DNA of 64,000 nucleotides from Methylomonas rosea (GCF_024505055.1 NZ_JANIBL010000003.1:59540-123539), one strand, 5' to 3'; positions 15,626 to 23,410 are shown, counted from the first letter of the stretch. Program-made: numbers and translations. The notes: a model not told the origin generated them from the letters alone.

Positions 15626-16920
15626 GCGATTCGCCTGCGAAGTTGCCGTTTAGCCAGGCGATTGAGTTTTATAAGGCCAAAATCCAGCTGCCGACCGCCA
15701 GTTGGACGGATATTTGGGAGCAACAGCATAGCCACGCCTTTGTAGTGGCCGGCGCAGCTCACGATGCCTTGGTCGAGGACTTTTATAACGCGATTTTCGA
15801 TGCCAAGCAGAACGGCGGCGGTTATGAGGATTTTCGCGGACGGTTTGACGAGATTGTTGCTAAGCATGGCTGGAGCTACAACGGGTCGGCGGGCTGGCGG
15901 AGCAAAATCATCTACGACACCAATATCAATCAGTCTTATAACGCCGGGCGGTGGCAGCAAATACAGGCTGTCAAACACTTGCGGCCTTATTTAGAGTATG
16001 ACCATACCTCCATTGAGCATCCGCGCCTGGAACATAAGGCCTGGGATGGTCTGATTTTTTCGGTTGATGATCCAGTAGTTGACGTCATTTCACCGCAGAA
16101 CGGTTGGGGCTGCAAATGTCGCTGGAATTCGTTGTCGCAATGGGAGGCGGAGCAGTTGTGGACTGCCAAGGGTATGTCCGGGCCTGATAATTTGGTACTC
16201 GAATGGGAGACCAAGACGGTCGGCAGTAAAGGTGCGTCGCCGCGTACTGTGCGGGTGCCGAAGGGGATCGACCCCGGCTTTGCGTACAATCCTGGCAAGG
16301 CGTATCTGGAACCGCTGACGGTCCCGCCGTTGACGGGTTACGATGCGGTGTTAAAACAGCGGGATAAGCCGTGGCCGACCGGCTTTAAATTGCCGGATAT
16401 GCCGAAGCCGACTAAGGTTTCGCCAAATATTTTGTTACCGGCCGATATCGCGCCGGAAGTGGCGGTGGCGGAGTTTTTGTCTATTTTCGGGGCAACGATG
16501 GATGAAGGTGCGGCGTTTACGGATGCTGTAGGTAGTACGTTGGCGATTACGAAAGCATTATTTCAAGATGGGTCTGGTAAGTTTAAGTGGTTGGCCAAGC
16601 CGGAAAAGGCGGCTCGAATGCAATATGCCAATTTGCTGGCAATGGCATTGATAGAACCGGATGAAATATGGTGGCAGTGGGAAGAAGATCAGTTATGGGC
16701 CAAAAAAAATCCCGACAAACCGGCACGTTGGCGGTTGAAACGTCGCTATTTGCGAGCGTTTGAAGTGGATGGTACCGGCGAATATGCGATTTCGGCATTT
16801 GAATGGGGAAGAAATGGATGGTTTGGTTCGACGGCGTTTATGGCGGAACCAAGTAGTGCAAAACAGCGGCTGAAGTATTTTGACAAACAGCGAATCGGAC
16901 GGTTGCTGTTTAAGAAGTAA
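15622..16920 (+). CDS. MuF-type minor head protein with C-terminal PBECR2-like nuclease domain
   Basis: The N-terminal 250 residues match the Mu gpF (gp30) minor head protein family: helical SDIWEQQ-like start, DTNINQSYNAGRWQQIQ, and the CKCRWNSLSQWEAEQL segment with paired cysteines after NGWG. The last about 150 residues carry a separate domain resembling the phage Barnase-EndoU-ColicinE5/D-RelE-like nuclease 2 fold, with STLAITKALFQDG, LLAMALIEPDEIWWQWEED, RRYLRAF and KQRIGRLLF. Such MuF fusions are known and may be injected with DNA. Translation starts at a TTG overlapping the previous stop, with GGGAG upstream. Confidence 0.82.
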   Translation: MSDSPAKLPFSQAIEFYKAKIQLPTASWTDIWEQQHSHAFVVAGAAHDALVEDFYNAIFDAKQNGGGYEDFRGRFDEIVAKHGWSYNGSAGWRSKIIYDTNINQSYNAGRWQQIQAVKHLRPYLEYDHTSIEHPRLEHKAWDGLIFSVDDPVVDVISPQNGWGCKCRWNSLSQWEAEQLWTAKGMSGPDNLVLEWETKTVGSKGASPRTVRVPKGIDPGFAYNPGKAYLEPLTVPPLTGYDAVLKQRDKPWPTGFKLPDMPKPTKVSPNILLPADIAPEVAVAEFLSIFGATMDEGAAFTDAVGSTLAITKALFQDGSGKFKWLAKPEKAARMQYANLLAMALIEPDEIWWQWEEDQLWAKKNPDKPARWRLKRRYLRAFEVDGTGEYAISAFEWGRNGWFGSTAFMAEPSSAKQRLKYFDKQRIGRLLFKK

Positions 16921-17024
16921 CGACCGGTTGGTGCTGTAAACCGGTCTGTGGTTTTGGTTGGGTCTGCCGTACAGTCGGCCAGTCTCCTATCGCCACGCCC
17001 TCATTATATATATAGGTAGGGATT

Positions 17025-17546
17025 ATGCAATTTGAGATCGAGTTTGATACCAGTCATCTGGATAGGATTTTGGAAGCTGCTCGGCGGGAAATTGCAACGC
17101 CGGATGAAATGCTGGGCAGTATTGGCGAGTCGTTGTTGCGGGTAAACAGAAAGCGGCACGAGCAAGGCGTCGATCCGGAGAAAAAGGCGTGGAAGCAATT
17201 GTCTGAATTAACGTTGGCGGCAGGAGATCGGAAAGGCGGTCCGCTGAAAAAAACTGGTCGGATGCTGGCAAGTTTGAATTATCAGGTTTCGGCGGATACG
17301 TTGATTTTGGGTTTTGACGGTTCACGGGACGCCAAGTTGGCGGGATGGCACCAAGGCGGAACGGAACCTTATTTGATTACACCTCGACAACGTAAAGCGT
17401 TGGCATTTGCCGGTATTGTTCGCCGACGAGTCAATCATCCTGGTTTGCCACAACGGGAGTTACTAGGCTTTCCGGATAGCGATAAAAATCTGGTTGAGCA
17501 TGTGACTATCGATCATCTCACACGGGTTTTAAATCGTGTTCGATGA
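17025..17546 (+). CDS. Mu gpG-like virion morphogenesis protein
   Basis: The 173-residue protein matches the phage virion morphogenesis (Mu gpG, tail completion) family: LLRVNRKRHEQGVDPEKKAW, then LKKTGRMLASLNYQV, then KLAGWHQGGTEPYLITPRQR. In Mu it acts late in joining head and tail. The ATG has TAGGTAGGG upstream. It is the last phage gene before the right end. The genes that normally follow (protease/scaffold, major capsid, tail) are absent. A 104-base gap before it holds a 7-bp inverted repeat ACCGGTT/AACCGGT without a T tract. Confidence 0.85.
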   Translation: MQFEIEFDTSHLDRILEAARREIATPDEMLGSIGESLLRVNRKRHEQGVDPEKKAWKQLSELTLAAGDRKGGPLKKTGRMLASLNYQVSADTLILGFDGSRDAKLAGWHQGGTEPYLITPRQRKALAFAGIVRRRVNHPGLPQRELLGFPDSDKNLVEHVTIDHLTRVLNRVR

Positions 17547-17595
17547 TCGAATAAACGGCATTAAATTGGTAATTAATCCGCAATCGGCATCGGTA

Positions 17596-17752
17596 TTTTT
17601 CCGACTAAGCGATGAGTTTTTCCGCGCTTTCATGCCAATTCTGTCCGGAATTCAAGAATTTTTTGTTTTTGGCTGAAAACTAGAGTTTTCGGGGCGTCCG
17701 GGGTGTTTTGTTTGATGTAAACCTATCCGTTTTCCAACCCCTCCCTACTCCA
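17596..17752. repeat. Candidate prophage right end with transposase-type repeats
   Basis: TTTTTCCG occurs at 17596 to 17603 and again at 17617 to 17624, 21 bases or two helical turns apart. A related CCGTTTTCC lies near 17728. A palindrome GAAAACT-AG-AGTTTTC spans 17675 to 17690. The stretch between gpG and the host gene has no coding frame I trust. Mu-group ends carry several short transposase-binding sites near a terminal TG/CA; the CA at 17751 to 17752 is a fitting terminus. Assignment is inference. Confidence 0.5.
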
Positions 17753-17956
17753 AGACAAGGAAAATGCTGCGCCGTCCGGACCATCCGGAAAGTTTTCACC
17801 GATTAGGTCCACGGTAAAGGTATCGCCGGCTGAAACGTTAATATTCTCGCCCTGGCTGAATTTTACGACGTTGGTGGCGACAACCGTAGCCGAAACAGGC
17901 GCGGTCGATAGTAGTGTCGCGGCAAGCGCGCCGATAAGTAAAACAGGATGTTTCAT
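17723..17956 (-). pseudogene. Truncated secreted protein with cohesin-like domain
   Basis: The start is a signal peptide (HPVLLIGALAATLLSTAPVSA) after GGAG at 7 bases. The mature part includes NVSAGDTFTVDLIGENF and GAAFSLSW, matching the first strands of cohesin-type or related beta-sandwich domains (usual pattern: G-D-T-hydrophobic-x-V, then a hydrophobic strand ending before D-P-x-x-L). Only 77 codons remain; the frame then runs about 8 codons into prophage DNA and stops. The gene was probably cut by prophage insertion, with its 3' half expected left of the window. It lies directly downstream of the dockerin-bearing cytochrome gene. Confidence 0.6.
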
Positions 17957-18000
17957 GTAATGCTCCATTCAATTAAAAGTAAACGAGATTGACCCTGCTC

Positions 18001-18030
18001 GCGGCGGGGCTTTAAACGAGCCCCCGCCGC
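18001..18030 (-). promoter_or_regulatory. GC-rich intercistronic hairpin
   Basis: GCGGCGGGG (18001 to 18009) pairs with CCCCGCCGC (18022 to 18030) across a 12-base loop, in the 79-base gap between the cytochrome and cohesin-like genes. No run of T follows on either strand, so it is more likely an mRNA stabilising or attenuating hairpin than an intrinsic terminator. Confidence 0.5.
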
Positions 18031-18035
18031 CAAAC

Positions 18036-20498
18036 TTAGGGCGTGATACCGGTTGGTCCGGGTGCTTTGCCCAAATAGGTTTTCAACAGACTCAAGTCGG
18101 CGGGATCGACCACCCCATTGCCGTTTAAGTCTTCATTTGCCGACACCGTGCCGAGCTTGGATTTCAGCCTGGACAAATCGGCCGGATCGACCACGTTGTT
18201 CTGGTTGAAGTCCGGATCGCAGATATTGCCGAAACTGTCGCCGTCGGTATCGCGCTGATTGGCGTTGACGACCAGTTTGCAGTTATCCAGATTGTCAGCC
18301 ACGCCGTCGCCGTCGGAATCCGGCGCTGGCTGTGCTGCGACCGCACCGGCGAACTCGGCACTGGCTATTACACTGGACTTTTGCGAGGAGCCATCGAACA
18401 TGGTTTTAAAATCCACGACTTCCGGCGTGGCCGTGTCGCTGAACAAATCCTCGGCATAGGCATGCGACAGGGTTTGATAAACCAGCTCAGCCTTGACCGT
18501 ATAATTACCCACCGGCAGGCCGCCGACTTGGTAACTGATCTGATCGCCACCGCCAATGAAGTTGCTGTCGGTCGCAGCCGAACCTGCGACGCGCACATCG
18601 GCGGGCGCACTGGCTTTATTAAACCCAGGCGGCAGAATGCGGTTATCTTTCAAATACTCCTTACCGCGTAACAAGGTGTAAGTCACTTCGCCTTGGTCGT
18701 TGCCCATGATCGCTTCGTAGACTTGCACCTGATCTTCAGCAGTGATTTGATCGTAATGGGGCTCAAAACTCGCGCGGTTTTCATCGGCATCTACTCCGAC
18801 AATACTACCGTCAGCCCTGACCTTTCCGGATTCCCAAACGATTTGATTCTGCGCATTGGTGACCATGACATGCACGACAGCTCGCCGCGACGGATAGCTG
18901 GTTGGCAGCTTGTGTCCGGTAGTGCTGTTAATCTGCAAGGTAAAGTCCAGCGCATTAGCGGTAGATCGCTGCTCGGCAACCGTAACCGTCGCCGCACTTT
19001 TCAACATCGCATCGGTTTTTCTCAGGGTTTCGGCGAAATTATTGGATAACACCCCCAGCTGGTTTTTGTTGTTGCTGAGAATATCCAGCATCAATTTGTT
19101 GGCACCCACCAGATCATGAATCGCAAAATTGTTGCGTAAACCGGACATACCCATGGTCGAAATTTTCACGCCATCGGTGCGGCTCATGTGGCAGCCTTGG
19201 CAACTTTTTTGGCCGACATAACTGCTTTGTTCCCACTCCATGTATGGCGTTTGCTCGGGGAATTCGCTTTCCGGCGTGGTGCTCAAGATGGTGCCGTTTT
19301 GATCGACGTAAGGTGTTTTCAGGTTATGGCAGGATGCGCATAACTTGGACTCCTTGATCTGCGCACCATAGGTAGGCGTATAGCCGGTATGCATTATCAT
19401 CGGCATGGTGAACAGCGCGGCATCGCCGGGACCGCCGTAGGGTCCGTAGATGGTTTTACTGTCGTTGATGGCATAATTGCCGGACATGGTCGCCAAGGTG
19501 CCAAGGGCCGGTGTAGCCGGAATCTGATGACACAAGGTACAACTAACACCATCCATCGCTGCATCGTGTTTGGCGTGGCCGACGTCGAGAATCCCGCCGT
19601 CGAAAATGGTTTGGCTGGCGCTGCTGCCGTCTTTTTTAGCTTGAGCGTTAGCCATCGGTGCATGGCATTTGCTGCATTTATCGTTGATGACGGTTTGCAG
19701 CTCAGGGTGGCGAGACATCTCACTGCGCACCTTGGCACGCCAGAACGGATCTCTTGACGAATTGGCCATCATCGTCGACGACCAATCGGTGACGATGGAA
19801 ACGTCTTTACTTTGATTGTCGACGATACCGTTGTGGCACATCGCGCAATTCTGCGAGCCGGAGAAATGACTGGTGGTAAAGGCCGGATCGCCCGCATCTG
19901 CGGGAAGGCCGACGAAGGGACTGGGCGGCGTGGTCGGTCCGGTTCCTTCTTCCACTACCACTGCATCGATGTCGTAGGTCTTGTAATCGGGCGTCGGCGC
20001 GCTATTGAAAAACCGCAGTTCCGCCACAGGATTGGTGGCGCTGGCGGTAAAGGTATAGGTCAACAGCTGGAAACTGCCGGTCACGCTAGCGAAGCTGGTA
20101 TTGAAACCGGCCACCGACACTTCAAGCGGCGTATATCCGGCCGTTGTGCCTTTGCGAGCCTGGAACGACAAGGTATAGGTTACGCCGGCCATGACCGGAA
20201 ACGTGGTTTTTATGCCGGAGCCCTGGTTGATCGCCACGGCATACAGGCCGTCAAACACCCGTTTGGTATAGTTGCCGCCGGCCCGATTCTTGTACATCAG
20301 ATACGGCCTTTCACCGACTGCATCGTCTATCGCCGTCCAGCCGGTGACGCTGGTGGTATCGTTGTTACTGAGGAATTTATAAGTAGTCACCGTCCCCGGA
20401 CTTTCGAAGCCGCCGTTGCCGAGCAAATTGGCGGCCATGGCCGATGGCAGCGGGAACACCGCCGCCAGTAACAGCATGATGGTTTTTATAGTTATCAT
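18036..20498 (-). CDS. Exported pentaheme cytochrome c with TSP3 and dockerin C terminus
   Basis: This 820-residue exported protein has a signal peptide, an N-terminal beta-sandwich beginning NLLGNGGFESPG (DUF642/carbohydrate-binding-like, to about 190), five CxxCH heme sites (CAMCH 218, CSKCH 275, CTLCH 320, CASCH 387, CQGCH 433), a Fn3/jelly-roll-like region with GHKLPTSYPSRRA, then thrombospondin type 3 calcium repeats (DSDGDGVADNLDNC and DTDGDSFGNICD) and two dockerin F-hands, DFNQNNVVDPADLSRLK and DLNGNGVVDPADLSLLK. It probably moves electrons outside the cytoplasm and docks on a cohesin partner. A GTG at 20510 is an alternative start. It lies in a leftward cluster with sorted surface proteins. 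Confidence 0.85.
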   Translation of the reverse strand: MITIKTIMLLLAAVFPLPSAMAANLLGNGGFESPGTVTTYKFLSNNDTTSVTGWTAIDDAVGERPYLMYKNRAGGNYTKRVFDGLYAVAINQGSGIKTTFPVMAGVTYTLSFQARKGTTAGYTPLEVSVAGFNTSFASVTGSFQLLTYTFTASATNPVAELRFFNSAPTPDYKTYDIDAVVVEEGTGPTTPPSPFVGLPADAGDPAFTTSHFSGSQNCAMCHNGIVDNQSKDVSIVTDWSSTMMANSSRDPFWRAKVRSEMSRHPELQTVINDKCSKCHAPMANAQAKKDGSSASQTIFDGGILDVGHAKHDAAMDGVSCTLCHQIPATPALGTLATMSGNYAINDSKTIYGPYGGPGDAALFTMPMIMHTGYTPTYGAQIKESKLCASCHNLKTPYVDQNGTILSTTPESEFPEQTPYMEWEQSSYVGQKSCQGCHMSRTDGVKISTMGMSGLRNNFAIHDLVGANKLMLDILSNNKNQLGVLSNNFAETLRKTDAMLKSAATVTVAEQRSTANALDFTLQINSTTGHKLPTSYPSRRAVVHVMVTNAQNQIVWESGKVRADGSIVGVDADENRASFEPHYDQITAEDQVQVYEAIMGNDQGEVTYTLLRGKEYLKDNRILPPGFNKASAPADVRVAGSAATDSNFIGGGDQISYQVGGLPVGNYTVKAELVYQTLSHAYAEDLFSDTATPEVVDFKTMFDGSSQKSSVIASAEFAGAVAAQPAPDSDGDGVADNLDNCKLVVNANQRDTDGDSFGNICDPDFNQNNVVDPADLSRLKSKLGTVSANEDLNGNGVVDPADLSLLKTYLGKAPGPTGITP

Positions 20499-20568
20499 GA
20501 ATTGTCTCACGTCAAATTTGCCCGCAGCATCCTTGCATAATCTGTTGAAAAGCCTCTTTCAAATCAGC

Positions 20569-21408
20569 TTACAAGGCGGAGCGTTTACGTTTGCCCAGTG
20601 CCAGCAAACCCATGAAACCGGTCAGGAATGACCAAGTGGCGGCGGGCAAAGGCACTGGAGCCAGATTGGCGGTGATCTTGATATTGTCTATACCGACAGC
20701 GCCGTTGGTCACCGAGCTGGCATTCTCGAATAGGCCAAAACTCAACCAATAATTGCCGTTGACATCCGCCGCACCGAGACTGGCAACCGCCAAGGTCACG
20801 CTGTCGGGCCCGTAAGTTTTGCCATAGCTAAAAATAGATTGATCAATGACACTAGCCGTAGTGGTAAGCGGCGAGTTGATGTTGAATCCGCTTCCGGAGA
20901 TGCCCACCTTGAACTGATCTGTATCGGGAGTTGCACTGCCGAATAGGAAAGCGCTGAACACCCAATCGAAACTGATCGTGATGTCGGTGGTGCCGCTGGC
21001 CAGCGTAAAAGGCGTGGCGAAACCAAAAGTGCCTGCGGTCGGCGACCCGGCCAATTGGCCGCTGTCGTCACCCATCACCAGAAATTTGTTGGCAGAAGTC
21101 GCCGGCAGAAAGAAGTTGCTGCCGGCGGCCAACGCAAAGCGTTGTAACGGATTACCTGAGTTGTAAGTGTTGATTGAGTCTGTACCCAAACGCAGATTGA
21201 CGGAATTGGCCGTTGCCGTTGACGACCAGAGGGTGCCGGTCGGCAGTGCTGTCGGATTTGATGACAATAAGCTCTGTATCGAAGTGTTGCTGCCGTCATC
21301 GAAATTTTCGTCCAGCAGCGTCACAGTCGCGGCATCCGCGCATGCCGCTGAAAACGTACCTAACAACAGAGCGAAGAGTCGTATATTTTTAGAATTGATT
21401 GCGTTCAT
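20569..21408 (-). CDS. PEP-CTERM-type surface protein
   Basis: A 279-residue exported protein: signal peptide ending near ACADA, beta-rich mature domain with LDENFDDG and TDITISFDWVFSAFLFG, and a C-terminal sorting tail VPLPAATWSFLTGFMGLLAL followed by KRKR. The tail is the VPLPAAxW variant of PEP-CTERM, cut by an exosortase-type enzyme; none is in this window. The fold resembles generic choice-of-anchor sandwich domains. AAGGA lies 7 bases before the ATG at 21408. It is probably co-transcribed with the gene upstream (57-base gap) and the cytochrome downstream. Confidence 0.78.
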   Translation of the reverse strand: MNAINSKNIRLFALLLGTFSAACADAATVTLLDENFDDGSNTSIQSLLSSNPTALPTGTLWSSTATANSVNLRLGTDSINTYNSGNPLQRFALAAGSNFFLPATSANKFLVMGDDSGQLAGSPTAGTFGFATPFTLASGTTDITISFDWVFSAFLFGSATPDTDQFKVGISGSGFNINSPLTTTASVIDQSIFSYGKTYGPDSVTLAVASLGAADVNGNYWLSFGLFENASSVTNGAVGIDNIKITANLAPVPLPAATWSFLTGFMGLLALGKRKRSAL

Positions 21409-21465
21409 ACACTGTCCTTTTGGAAGCTCGTTGGCGGCGGCCAACGAGCTAAGATGCCTATCAAA

Positions 21466-22593
21466 TTAAGCCGTTTGTTTACGACGGTTTATTCCCAGCA
21501 GGCCCAGTAACGCACTGCTGAACAACCAAACCGCGCCGGGTACGGGAACCGCAGTGACGTTACCCACCACATTGCCAACCAGATTTAACGTCAGCTGATG
21601 ATTTTGTCTGGTGCTGCTGGCACCGAAATCGGCATCGGACAGATTGAGTAGATACTGTGCGTTGAAGACGCCAGTAGTCGAAGTCAGCAAATTGGCGACG
21701 AATGCCAGGCTTGAACCCTGCGCCAGATCGCTAAACGACGTCAGATTCGTGGTCAAGGTGCCGGTATCGCCACTGCCGCTGACGCTATCCAGATCCAGAC
21801 CGATCCGGTCGGCATCGGCGAGATTGAACAAGCTAAAACTCAGATCAGCACTGCTGTTTTGCGTGACGTTGCCAAAATCCAGGGTTAAGGTGTTGGTCAC
21901 AGAACTGCCGTCGAAAGACGCCAGCGAATGCAGCAAATAGCTGTAATTGGCTTGCAATGAGCCGGCCCAATCAACTTTGTAGGTAGCGGATGAGCCGCTA
22001 CCCGCTTGGCCTTGAGTTGCAGACATGGTGCTAGTAGCGGATAAAGAGGGCAAAGTCAGCGACGTATTCACAGTGCCACCGGCATAATCGTTGAGGTTCT
22101 GTTCGTCGGCACCGACCGTGGTGTCGGTTGTGACTGCGGCGGCGGTATTTGGCCCCCAACTGCAGCTTACCGGACCGGTTGGACCATGGGCTAAAGCGCA
22201 ACCGGAGCCGGCTTGAGTCAAATTGGGTGCAAAAATAGCGCTCACCCCAGCCGCAGATAAAGATGCATTGCTGGTGCCGCTACCGTTAACTGTTCTACCC
22301 GGACCATTATTCTTGTTACCAGTACCGTTGATGGTTTGGGTACGATTGGAAGTGAGTTGTATATCGACACCGGTAAGTACGCCGTTCGCTGCGTCAAACT
22401 GACCAAGCGCGACATTGGCGATAGTCGCGCCGTTGTTGGAATTGGTTGCGGAAGCTACCTGTCCCCCGGTTGCCGTGACCGACGCGGAGCCGCTAAAACT
22501 GACTGGTCCGCTGGTCACAGTTAATGCCGCTTGTGCGATACCACTTACGCCCAGCAAAACGGCGATGGCTGTCAATTGAAAATGTCTTGTCAT
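21466..22593 (-). CDS. Surface protein, choice-of-anchor E-like with PEP-CTERM-type tail
   Basis: A 375-residue exported protein, rich in S, T, G and N. The signal peptide ends at IAQAAL. The segment VALGQFDAANGVLTGVDIQL fits the start of choice-of-anchor E domains (FD-x-x-x-G-x-L-x-x-V). The C terminus VPVPGAVWLFSSALLGLLGI followed by NRRK is a PEP-CTERM-like sorting signal. It is the first gene of the leftward surface cluster and is preceded by a long structured leader. The start at 22593 is preferred over a start 12 bases upstream because GGA lies at suitable distance. Confidence 0.78.
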   Translation of the reverse strand: MTRHFQLTAIAVLLGVSGIAQAALTVTSGPVSFSGSASVTATGGQVASATNSNNGATIANVALGQFDAANGVLTGVDIQLTSNRTQTINGTGNKNNGPGRTVNGSGTSNASLSAAGVSAIFAPNLTQAGSGCALAHGPTGPVSCSWGPNTAAAVTTDTTVGADEQNLNDYAGGTVNTSLTLPSLSATSTMSATQGQAGSGSSATYKVDWAGSLQANYSYLLHSLASFDGSSVTNTLTLDFGNVTQNSSADLSFSLFNLADADRIGLDLDSVSGSGDTGTLTTNLTSFSDLAQGSSLAFVANLLTSTTGVFNAQYLLNLSDADFGASSTRQNHQLTLNLVGNVVGNVTAVPVPGAVWLFSSALLGLLGINRRKQTA

Positions 22594-22634
22594 AAAGTGT
22601 TCCATTGAAAATATTAAGGGATGTCTGTGATATA

Positions 22635-22778
22635 CGGCATATGCCGCACCCCCCTATCACCTGGGAGTAGTTCGGCCAGCTTGCTTTGCTGCAAGCCCCG
22701 CAACTTTCCGAACCCGCTTCGCAACGGGGTTGGCGATTGACGACCGTCGCTTTTGTCTGCACAGGCCACATAGTCGTC
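22635..22778 (-). ncRNA. Candidate structured mRNA leader of the surface-protein cluster
   Basis: Read on the minus strand, this leader holds GACGAC/GTCGTC (22778-22773 with 22744-22739), a hairpin AACCC/GGGTT type (22731-22727 with 22715-22711), CCGAAC/GTTCGG type (22713-22708 with 22675-22670) enclosing GCAAGC/GCTTGC (22696-22691 with 22684-22679), and a 12-base palindrome CGGCATATGCCG (22635-22646). Two stems share bases 22711 to 22713, so they are mutually exclusive. The leader ends about 40 bases before the 22593 start. I compared it by eye with c-di-GMP-I, cobalamin, glycine and THF riboswitches and saw no match. Confidence 0.45.
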
Positions 22779-22963
22779 TTTGAGAATATTGGAATTCTCT
22801 AATTTAAAGACATCAAAATACGTGCCATCTAGCTATCTGCCTTGTAAGCTATTGATTACAAATTTATCGCTGCTTTTTTGCGCCGACTTAACCGCAGGTT
22901 TGTTATGGCTTTTACGGCATATCGCACACACCCTGAGGGAAAACACTGATTTATCAATTTGGT

Positions 22964-23049
22964 CCCTAAATAGGGTTACATCCGCATAAACTAGAGCAGT
23001 TAGACCGAGCAAAAATCGGTTGTGGCAACTGAACTGCCTCCTGTGCGGA
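22964..23049. ncRNA. Nested-stem element of unknown function
   Basis: CCCTA-AA-TAGGG (22964 to 22975) is followed by three nested pairings: TCCGCA/TGCGGA (22981-22986 with 23044-23049), GCAGTT/AACTGC (22996-23001 with 23032-23037) and ACCGA/TCGGT (23004-23008 with 23016-23020, 7-base loop). Together they make one long interrupted hairpin. It lies in a non-coding region upstream of the surface cluster. It may be a small RNA, or DNA arms of a regulatory or mobile element. Strand is not known. Confidence 0.4.
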
Positions 23050-23410
23050 GCCGATAGTCAAAGAGAATTTAAGACATGGAAGAAGGGCTGTGCATCGCCA
23101 TCTGTAAGGCCATTAACCCTAAAATGACCAGTTGGCGTGTAATGTGGGCCGTTCGTTGCTTAGAGTTTCAATAGCAAATCATTGGCAGTGCTTTTGTATA
23201 ACGCGGAATGATGAAGCACCGACCTAGCGGCCGATAAGGAGGAGCGAATAGCGGCACTCCCGTGGAAGCGGAAGCTCGATATCCGGGCATAACGCCCTAA
23301 CCGTCACGCAGGATTTTCCCGATTTGCAAGCTGCTTCAGCTGAGTGCTTCGCGCGTCAGCAAAATCGTCATTCGACTTACCTCTGCAGGACATCAGGGGA
23401 TGTGTCGCGA
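23050..23410. other. Intergenic stretch without a convincing gene
   Basis: The stretch holds a 32-codon frame (23076 to 23174, starting MEEGLCIAICKAINPK) with no clear ribosome site and no recognised family, and otherwise nothing I can support. Two similar motifs, ACGGCATATGCCGCAC (22634 to 22649) and ACGGCATATCGCAC (22914 to 22927), lie nearby in the same orientation and could be regulator sites. Confidence 0.4.

Larger units (their letters stand above)
1..17752. mobile_element. Mu-like transposable prophage, incomplete
   Basis: The block contains a MuA-type DDE transposase, MuB-type ATPase, CI-like repressor, SSB, DUF1804 small terminase, large terminase, DUF935 portal, MuF-type head protein and gpG-like morphogenesis protein in the usual Mu-group order. 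The left end lies outside the window. The right end is placed at about 17752 because a host secreted-protein gene loses its natural reading there, and because Mu-family ends read TG inward, which fits TGGAGTAGGG on the minus strand. Capsid protease, major capsid, tail and baseplate genes are missing between gpG and this end. The exact right boundary is uncertain by about 20 bases. Confidence 0.85.

Noticed and set aside
18001..18030. Intrinsic terminator after the cytochrome gene
   Set aside because: The stem is strong but no T tract follows on either strand.
22635..22778. c-di-GMP-I (GEMM) riboswitch upstream of the surface cluster
   Set aside because: The conserved GEMM core and GGGACGCAAAGC-type segment are not present; only general foldedness was seen.
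22895..22930. Sigma-54 promoter for PEP-CTERM genes
   Set aside because: TGGC and GC elements are present but the GG-to-GC spacing is 8, not 10.
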